From contig DAOUBP010000135.1 of assembly GCA_034432655.1 (NCBI GenBank), positions 1 to 14,695 of the forward strand: a DNA stretch of 14,695 nt. The letters are read 5' to 3'. This DNA is from DAOUBP01 sp034432655. Its GTDB lineage: Bacteria > Chloroflexota > Anaerolineae > CG2-30-64-16. This document shows positions 6,801 to 11,900 of the stretch, piece after piece; the stretch's first letter is position 1; each line of letters opens with the position of its first letter. The translations under genes and the position numbers were made by a program. The notes below the pieces were generated by a model. That model made no database searches and was not told the DNA's origin. It saw only the letters and a program-made list of their open reading frames with translations.

Positions 6801-8883
6801 CCTGCTGGAGGCTGCTGTCGCCGACCCCGATCGGACGGTGGCCACGTTGCCCATGTTGACGGAGGCGGAACAACAGCAGATCCTGGCCGAATGGAGCCTG
6901 GCGCCGGCCGCAGCACCGGAGACCCGCTCGGTGGCAGAGATGTTTGCCGCTCAGGTCGCTCTCCGGCCGGCACAGGAAGCCCTTATCATGGCCGACAGCT
7001 CCGGCGTGCGGCTCACCTATGCTGAGCTGGATCAACGGGCGCAGAAAATCGCCGGGTATCTGCACGGCCTGGGGTTGGGGCCGGATGATATCGTAGCCCT
7101 GTTGCTCGAGCGTTCCGCTGACATGATTGTCGCCATTGTCGCCGCGTTGAAAGCGGGCGTAGCCTTCCTGCCTATTGATCCGTCTTATCCTGCAGAGCGC
7201 GTGGCATTTATGCTGGCGGATGCGGGTGTCAGGGCAGTCATCACTCAAGAGCGGATACGGGACGCCGGAGACCGTCAGCTAGGAGCCGGCCCTGTGATCT
7301 GCCTGGATGCCGACTGGCCAGCCATTGCGCAATGTCCACCGTTCCAGGTGAGGGATCTGCGCGCTGAGATGCTACGCGCGCTGGCTTATGTGATCTACAC
7401 CTCCGGCTCTACCGGCCTGCCCAAAGGGGTCATGATCGAACAAGGAGAACTGGCCACTCATCTGCGCGTCGTGGCCGCCCATTTTGGGTTAACACCCGAG
7501 GACCGGGTGCTACAGTTCTCTGCCTACACGTTCGACCAGGGCCTGGAACAGATCCTGGCCACACTGATCACGGGTGGGACGCTGATCGTGCGCGGCCCTG
7601 AGGTCTGGCCGCCGGCCGCGTTCTTGCAGATGTTGGAGGAGTACAAACCGACCGTCATTAACCTGCCGCCTGCGTATTGGGATCAGGCCTTACAGACTTG
7701 GGCCCAGGTTGACTTGCATCATGGTACCAGTTCGCTGCGACTGGTCATCAGCGGCGGCGATGTCCTCACGGCCCAATGTCTGCGCCTGTGGCAGGAGACG
7801 CCTGCACGCACGGCGCGCTTGCTGAACGCCTACGGGCCGACAGAAGCCACTATCACCGCCTGCACCTTCGATGTACCCGGTGGATGGTTCGCGCAGGATG
7901 CGCGGCCGGTGCCGATCGGCCGTCCCTTGCCCGGCCGCGCCGCGTTCATCGTGGACCCGCACGGCAACCTGGTGCCGGCCGGCGTGCCCGGAGAACTGCT
8001 GTTGGGCGGCACAGGTGTTGCGCGCGGCTATCTGCGCCGGCCTGATCTGACGGCAGAACGGTTTGTGCCGAACCCGTTCGCAGCGGAGACACAGAGACAC
8101 GAAGAGACGGAGACAGAGTCCCTCTCTCCTGCTCCGCGTCTCAACGTCTTCGCGTCACGTATCTACCGCACCGGCGACCTGGCGCGCTGGCGGGCGGACG
8201 GCATGATCGAGTTCATAGGGCGCGTGGACCTGCAAGTGAAGGTGCGCGGCTTTCGGGTTGAGTTGGGCGAGATCGAGGCCGCGTTGCTACAGCATCCGGT
8301 CGTGAAGCAGGCAGCAGTGGTGCTTCACGGGCCGGAGGCCGATCGGCGGATCATCGCTTACATTGCTACCGACCCAGGAGTCAAACCGACTCCCGGCGAA
8401 TTGCGCGAATTCCTGGCCCGGAAATTGCCCGCCTATATGGTGCCGGCCGCGTTCATCGCGCTGGAAGCCCTGCCTGTCACCAGTAGCGGCAAGATTGACC
8501 GCCGCAACTTGCCCAACCCGGACAGCGTCGAACAGCTCCAGGTCGAAACGCCGTTCCTGGCCCCGCGCACGCCCATCGAGGCCGAAGTCGCTGCGATCTG
8601 GGCGGAAATCCTGAAGGTGCCGCATGTAGGCATCAACGACAACTTCTTTGAGCTGGGCGGTCACTCTTTGCTGGCCACACAGATCCTTGCCCGCTTGCGC
8701 GAACGCTATCCGGTGGATCTGCCGCTGCGCAGGCTGTTCGAGACGCCCACAGTCAGCGGCCTGGCAGCCCTGATCGAGGAGGAGCTATTGGCCCAGCAAA
8801 GCCAGGAGGAGTTGGAGGCCCTGTTGAAGGAACTGGAAGGGCTTTCCGATGAGGAAGCCCGGGACCTGTTGGCCCGCATGTAG
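814..8883 (+). CDS. Hybrid PKS-NRPS: KS-AT-KR-ACP-C-A-PCP
   Basis: A 2689-residue megasynthase with one polyketide module followed by one peptide module. Order: KS ~22-449, AT ~552-850 plus linker, KR ~928-1429, carrier ~1466-1538, C 1577-2009, A ~2039-2567, PCP ~2584-2654, helical C-terminal tail ~2655-2689. No DH or ER is seen, so the beta-hydroxyl should persist. Fed by the upstream PCP, the PKS module should extend an aminoacyl thioester by two carbons and reduce it, giving a gamma-amino-beta-hydroxy (statine-type) unit; the NRPS module then adds one amino acid. The open frame extends back to an ATG at 664, but that start lies inside the upstream gene and its 50 extra residues resemble no KS leader. 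ATG 814 gives a usual ~20-residue leader, with a weak AGGG about 9 bases upstream. All catalytic residues checked are intact. The A domain carries an in-frame repeat insertion (8086-8156). Product identity is unknown. Confidence 0.96.
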   Translation: MIDHITAHQTETVEVPEVTPGDFDVAIIGMAGRFPGAADLDTFWENLANGVESVRDFTEEEVLAAGIDPALARDPHYVKRGGVLEGAELFDARFFGFYPREAEIMDPQHRVFLEVAWHALEHAGYDPGSYDKAIGLFAGCGMNSYLLFNLARNREIMETVQGYQLSLANDKDYLPTRVSYKLNLRGPSVNVQTACSTSLVAVHLACRALLNFECDMALAGGVTIRLPQTGGYLYQEGGITSPDGHCRPFDADAAGTVGGNGAGVVVLKRLADALADGDTIHAVIKATAINNDGSTKVGYTAPSVEGQAQVIANALDLAGVDPRTITYIETHGTGTALGDPIEITALTQVFNSYTTDRQFCAIGSLKANVGHLDAAAGVAGLIKTVLALKHKKIPPSINFTRPNPRIRFEETPFYVNTKLRDWQMDGTPRRAGVSSFGIGGTNAHAVLEEAPQLGSSVPARPWHLFLLSAKSEQALERATADLRDLLARALEQDTATPSWLADVAYTLQVGRQPFAHRRAVVAQTAEEAIAALAGQVPERMATGNGEPDARSVAFMFSGQGSQYANMGRTLYQREAVFRQWVDRCAELLRPHLGLDLRTLLFPPAGAEADADDRLRQTALTQPALFTVEYALAQLWLSWGITPDAMIGHSIGEYVAACLAGVMSLEDALAVVAARGRLMGLLPSGAMLSLALDEAEARELLRDHPALTVAAVNAPGMCVVSGPHEAVDALARRLEERGVGARRLHTSHAFHSAMMDPILAPFTDVMHRVQLHPPRIPYISNVTGTWITAEQATDPAYYAEHLRSTVRFADGLATLAAEPGRALLEVGPGRALASLAKAHSAIGRTRAVVTSIRHPQDPQDDQAFILAALGQLWLAGIKPDWPRFHAGERRRRIPLPAYPFERQRYWVDPTPGYERLSATTPRKEPEIARWFYLPSWRRSSLAGGQRPNDGRLEHVLLLAPGPEATLTTGSRPTGLYEAVSSHVNAATVVIAGDRFARLDGEDRSPMAGAAVYTLRPHVAEDYEALFADLAQRGAVPTTVLHLWSLEDTSDFETAQVRGFDSLIALTQAWTRRSQGAPLQVLVATSGLWDVTGEETLRPAWATLAGACRVIPQEHPDIPCRLVDLGEADGSGLAGILRRELSAQADEVAVAYRGRYRWIQDFVPATTTPEAGRLRLRERGVYLITGGLGRIGGVLAAHLAQACTARLALVDRTPLPDRASWDAWLASHAADDPTSGKIAQLRQLEQAGAEVLVLTADVADPGQMAAAVSQTVMRFGALHGVIHAAGTVGATAVRAVTETDARVRAAQFGPKVGGVLALAQALTGRELDFVLLMSSVSTVLGGLGFAAYAAANCFMEAFAAYQARQPGRAGQRWFSVAWDGWRFAEEAALAGRTTAMDFAITPEEGAEAFVHALALADEPQVIVATGDLRSRLAQAGRPAAPKAPGRPDGETGSVPGRHTRPKLRTAYVPPTDAIERAIVADWEKILGIAPIGLHDDFFELGGHSLLATQLISRLRDSYRVELPLRHLFETPTVAGLAALIRAGLSQAAAAGEGATPSRPAAITRIPRPATGIARTPDELPLSFGQQRLWFLDQLDPGSPLYNNFAALRLTGELDPSRLERSLNAVVARHEVLRTVFAAQDGRPIQAILPDLKLTLPTVDLRGLPLPTQETEIMRLAAEEARTAFDLAHGPLLRGRLLRTGDQEHVLFFTMHHIVSDGWSVGVLIREVATLYQALERPDAEIAGVLPPLPIQYVDYAAWQRAWLSGEAREAELSFWRDQLSPEPPPLELPTDRPRPPMQTFRGGNVWFAWPLELQQRLEALAQSEGATLFMALLAGLQTLFYRYTNQEDFCIGTPVANRDRPETAGLIGFLLNTLVLRADLAGKPSFRTLLTRVRETALQAYAHQELPFEMLVEALQPTRDMSRSPFFQVMFDLQEAPLQGLTLPGITLQPLRVEGGTAKFDLALSLEYGPGGLSGYLNYNSDLFDADTAQRMVDHLRTLLEAAVADPDRTVATLPMLTEAEQQQILAEWSLAPAAAPETRSVAEMFAAQVALRPAQEALIMADSSGVRLTYAELDQRAQKIAGYLHGLGLGPDDIVALLLERSADMIVAIVAALKAGVAFLPIDPSYPAERVAFMLADAGVRAVITQERIRDAGDRQLGAGPVICLDADWPAIAQCPPFQVRDLRAEMLRALAYVIYTSGSTGLPKGVMIEQGELATHLRVVAAHFGLTPEDRVLQFSAYTFDQGLEQILATLITGGTLIVRGPEVWPPAAFLQMLEEYKPTVINLPPAYWDQALQTWAQVDLHHGTSSLRLVISGGDVLTAQCLRLWQETPARTARLLNAYGPTEATITACTFDVPGGWFAQDARPVPIGRPLPGRAAFIVDPHGNLVPAGVPGELLLGGTGVARGYLRRPDLTAERFVPNPFAAETQRHEETETESLSPAPRLNVFASRIYRTGDLARWRADGMIEFIGRVDLQVKVRGFRVELGEIEAALLQHPVVKQAAVVLHGPEADRRIIAYIATDPGVKPTPGELREFLARKLPAYMVPAAFIALEALPVTSSGKIDRRNLPNPDSVEQLQVETPFLAPRTPIEAEVAAIWAEILKVPHVGINDNFFELGGHSLLATQILARLRERYPVDLPLRRLFETPTVSGLAALIEEELLAQQSQEELEALLKELEGLSDEEARDLLARM
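877..2160 (+). other. Ketosynthase (KS) domain
   Basis: Beta-ketoacyl synthase, residues ~22-449 of the hybrid protein. It opens with FDVAIIGMAGRFPG. The active-site Cys195 lies in TACSTSLVAVH; the catalytic histidines are His331 (THGTGTALGD) and His371 (NVGHLDAAAG). It closes with FGIGGTNAHAVLEEAP. The complete Cys-His-His triad indicates a condensing, not a decarboxylating KSQ, domain. As the first domain of its protein behind an NRPS, it must take an aminoacyl or peptidyl donor from the upstream PCP. Confidence 0.95.
2467..3534 (+). other. Acyltransferase (AT) domain, malonyl-type
   Basis: Residues ~552-850 plus the post-AT linker to ~907. FSGQGSQYANMG opens the domain, the nucleophile Ser649 lies in GHSIGEY, and the specificity motif around the catalytic His reads HAFHS (747-751). 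HAFH-type motifs go with malonyl-CoA, YASH-type with methylmalonyl-CoA, so an unbranched extender is predicted. The linker ends in the usual LPAYPFERQRYW block. Confidence 0.93.
3595..5100 (+). other. Ketoreductase (KR) domain
   Basis: Residues ~928-1429. The first ~240 residues (from RWFYLPSW) are the degenerate structural subdomain. The catalytic subdomain has the NADPH loop TGGLGRIGG (1183-1191) and a complete catalytic set: Lys1309, Ser1333, Tyr1346, Asn1350 (Ser 13 before Tyr, Asn 4 after). The LDD motif of B-type KRs is absent (TVGAT in its place), and the A-type Trp is not obvious either, so hydroxyl stereochemistry is not assigned. No dehydratase is inserted between AT and KR. Confidence 0.92.
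5209..5427 (+). other. Carrier domain (ACP position) of the PKS module
   Basis: Phosphopantetheine-binding carrier, residues ~1466-1538, with attachment Ser1502 in DDFFELGGHSL. The motif is of the PCP kind rather than the usual DSL of PKS ACPs, as is common in hybrid assembly lines. It is strikingly similar to the PCP at the end of the same protein (see findings). Confidence 0.92.
5542..6840 (+). other. Condensation (C) domain, LCL-like, PKS-to-NRPS junction
   Basis: Residues 1577-2009. It shows C1 LSFGQQRLWFL, C3 HHIVSDGW (His1709, catalytic His1710, Asp1714), C4 YVDYAAWQR and C5 IGTPVANRDRPE. The catalytic motif is intact. It should form the amide between the ACP-bound beta-hydroxyacyl chain and the amino acid loaded by the next A domain. 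The linker before it is rich in Ala, Pro and Arg. Confidence 0.93.
6928..8514 (+). other. Adenylation (A) domain, basic amino acid suggested
   Basis: Residues ~2039-2567, with A3 TSGSTGLPKG (2196-2205), A5 NAYGPTE and A10 SGKIDRR (Lys2560). Aligning by eye to GrsA gives pocket residues D2241, Q2242, E2245, N2283, I2312, G2314, A2339, I2347, T2348, K2560 (DQENIGAITK). The acidic residue at the third position and the overall pattern resemble codes remembered for Orn (DMENLGLINK) and Lys (DAESIGSVCK), so Orn, Lys or Arg is the best guess. That specificity is inference; the A-domain call is certain. The A6-A7 loop is lengthened by an in-frame repeat. Confidence 0.9.
8086..8156. repeat. Short imperfect inverted repeat inserted in frame in an A domain
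   Basis: About 70 bases of purine-rich GAGACA-type units followed by their approximate reverse complement. The outer arms GACACGAAGA (8096-8105) and TCTTCGCGTC (8147-8156) pair at 9 of 10 positions; the inner arms GAGACGGAG (8104-8112) and CTCCGCGTCTC (8132-8142) pair with a 2-base bulge. It is translated into a polar segment (ETQRHEETETESL...) in the loop between A6 and A7, about 16 residues longer than the same loop in the third protein. Similar small GAGACACAGAGAC-like palindromes are scattered in some environmental bacterial genomes; its mobility here is inferred. Confidence 0.65.
8563..8775 (+). other. Peptidyl carrier (PCP) domain of the hybrid protein
   Basis: Residues ~2584-2654, phosphopantetheine Ser2618 in DNFFELGGHSL. 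It is followed by an acidic, Leu-rich helical tail (2655-2689, containing SDEEARDLL) that ends the protein. Such tails are common at the C termini of megasynthase subunits and may dock to the N-terminal helix of the next protein; the docking role is inference. Confidence 0.92.
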
Positions 8884-8900
8884 AGGCCGCCGAGGGGAAC

Positions 8901-8908
8901 GAGGGAGA
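8901..8908 (+). promoter_or_regulatory. Ribosome binding site of the third gene
   Basis: GAGGGAGA lies 5 bases before ATG 8914 and matches the anti-Shine-Dalgarno well, which fixes this start. The 30-base gap from the previous stop contains nothing else recognisable. Confidence 0.75.
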
Positions 8909-8913
8909 GACAT

Positions 8914-11900
8914 ATGACCGTTGACACGAGCCGGCTCGACAGCCTGTCACCTGAAAAGCGAGCGCTGTTGCTCAAAAAACTGGAGCAGAAAGCTCAGGGG
9001 GCCAGGAGCGCCGCGGCCATCCCGCTGCGCGCGGATCGCTCGTCCTACCCGCTTTCATTTGCCCAACAGCGGTTGTGGGTCTTAAGCCAGCTTGAGCCGG
9101 AGAGCCCGTCGTATAACATCTCCGTAGCCCTGCGCATCACGGGCCGGCTGGACATCCCGGCCCTGGAACGCAGCATGAACGAGATCATTCGCAGGCACGA
9201 AGTGTTGCGGGCCAGTTTCATCACCGATCGCGGCAACCCGGTCCAAATCGTTGCGCCCGAATTGCAGCTCAAGTTGGTCCCGGAACAAGTGGGCGCGGCC
9301 GGAGACAGCCCGGAGAACATCGAGGCGCGCGCGCTGGAGATTGCAAATGAGGAAGCCAGACAACCCTTCGATCTGAGCAAGCCACCCTTGCTGCGCTTCC
9401 GGCTTCTGCGGCTGGCGGACGACCATCACATCGCACTCCTGACCATGCACCACATCATCACCGACGGTTGGTCCACCGGGGTGCTGATCCAGGAGCTCTC
9501 CTTCCTGTACAAAGCGTTTCTGCGCGGCGAACAGGAAGCTGCTTTACCGCCGCTACCGATTCAATACGCCGACTTCGCTGTCTGGCAGCGGGAGAGGTTG
9601 ACGGGTGACTACCTGGAAAATGAACTGGCCTACTGGCGACAGGCGCTGGCGGGAATACCGCCGATGCTGGAGCTGCCTACCGACCGGCCGCGACCGGCCG
9701 TGCAGTCGGTGCGAGGAACTGTGTACCCGTTCGAGCTCTCCCCAGAGTTGACTGCAGCGCTGCGCGAGTTTAGCCACAACGAAGGAGTAACGCTGTATCA
9801 GGTGCTCCTGGGGGCATATCAGGTGCTGCTGCATCGCTACAGCGGCCAGAATGACATCTGCGTCGGCACGCCAGTGGCCAACCGCAACCGGCCTGAACTG
9901 GAAAGCTTGATCGGCTTCTTTGTCAATACCCTGGTAATGCGCGCCGATTTTTCCGACGCTCCCAGCTTTCGCGAACACCTGCGCAGGCTGCGGGATCGCG
10001 CGCTGGACGCGCATGCCCACCAGGAGCTGCCTTTCGAAATGCTGGTGGACGAGCTGGCCCCCGAACGCAACCTGAGTGTCTCGCCGCTCTTTCAGGTCAT
10101 GTTCAGCCTTGAACAGCGGCCCTCCGGCACACTGCAGCTGCCGGAGATAACGATCACCCCCATCGAAACACACAGCGGCACCGCCAAGTTTGACCTGACC
10201 CTCTTCATGGCAGAGCACGAAGATCGTTTGCGGGGCTCTTTCGAATACAACACCGATCTCTGGAACGCGGCCACCATGGCGCGCATGGTCGGCCATTACC
10301 GCCAGCTGTTGGACAGCATCGTTGCGAACCCGGATGGCAAAGTAGATGAGCTCCCGATCCTGACCGAAAGCGAACGACGGCAACTGCTGTACGAATGGAA
10401 CGATACTCTCACCGACTATCCCCGGGACAAATGCCTCCACCAGCTTTTCGAGGAGCAGGTGGCGCGCACGCCTGACGGGATCGCGGTCCGCTACGGCGAC
10501 AACACCTTGACCTACGCGGAGCTGAACCGTCGCGCGAACCGGCTGGCCAATTGGCTGCAAGCGGCCGGTGTGGGCCCCGAAGTCCTGGTTGGCATCTTCA
10601 TGGAGCGTTCTGTGGAGATGATCGTCGCTATGGTGGCGATCATCAAAGCCGGTGGGGCTTATTTGCCCCTGGATCTGGACTATCCTGAAGAACGGCTGGC
10701 CTTCATGCTGGAAGATGGCCAGGTCCCCGTGTTATTAACGCAGGCCGCTCTTACCGGGCGATTGCCCCTGTCCAACACCCGGGTCCTGCGTATTGATGCC
10801 GACTGGGATGAAGTCGCTGCGTACCCTGAAACAGCACCGGTTGTTGATGTGGAGCCCGGCAACCTGGCCTACGTGATCTACACCTCAGGCTCAACGGGCA
10901 AGCCGAAAGGGGTCTCGATCCCGCAGCGTGCCATTGCCCGCCTGGTGTTCAACACCAACTATATTGACTTGAAACCTTCCGATCGCATCGCCCAGGCGTC
11001 TAACGCCTCCTTCGATGCGGCCACTTTCGAGATTTGGGGGGCGTTGCTGCGCGGTGCCACGCTGATTGGGATCAGCAAAGAAGTAGCCCTTTCATCCCGC
11101 GATTTTGTCGCTTTCCTGCGGAATGAGCGGATCAACGTCCTGTTCTTGACGACTGCGCTGTTCAACCATATCGCCGCTGAGGTGCCGGACGGCTTCAAGA
11201 CCCTGGGACACGTGTTGTTCGGCGGCGAAGCGGTGGACCCGCGCTGGGTACGCCACGTACTGAAACATGGACCGCCCGAACGCCTGCTGCATGTCTACGG
11301 CCCCACGGAAAGCACGACCTTCGCCTCATGGTATCCGGTGCGCGAAGTGCTGGAAGACGCCAAGACAGTCCCTATCGGCCGGCCGCTGTCCAACACGACC
11401 ATCTACGTGGTGGATCGCAAGTTCCAACTTGTGCCGGTCGGGGTGGCCGGGGAGCTGGTGATCGGCGGTGACGGCCTGGCGGTGAACTACTTGCGCCGGC
11501 CAGAATTGACCGCCGAGAAATTCGTGCCCAATCCGTTTGCGACCGGGTGTCAGATGCACGAATGTACGCGGCTCTATCGGACAGGAGACCTGGTGCGTCT
11601 GTTGCCTGATGGCAACATCGAATTCCTGGGGCGCGTTGATTATCAGGTCAAGATCCGCGGCTTCCGGATTGAATTGGGCGAGATCGAAGTGGTACTGGGC
11701 CGCCATCCTGCGCTGGCGCAGGTGTTCGTCATGGTGCGCGAGGATACCCCTGGCGACCGCCGGGTGGTTGCCTATATCGTGCCCAAGGCAGGCCAGGCGC
11801 CCACCGTCAGCGAACTGCGATCCTACTTGAAGGAGCGGCTGCCGGAATTCATGGTGCCGGCCGCGTTCGTCTTCATGGATGACTTGCCGCTAAACCCCAA

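Noticed and set aside
8086..8156. CRISPR array
   Set aside because: The repeat units are short, imperfect and palindromic with no spacers, and the stretch lies in frame within an A domain.
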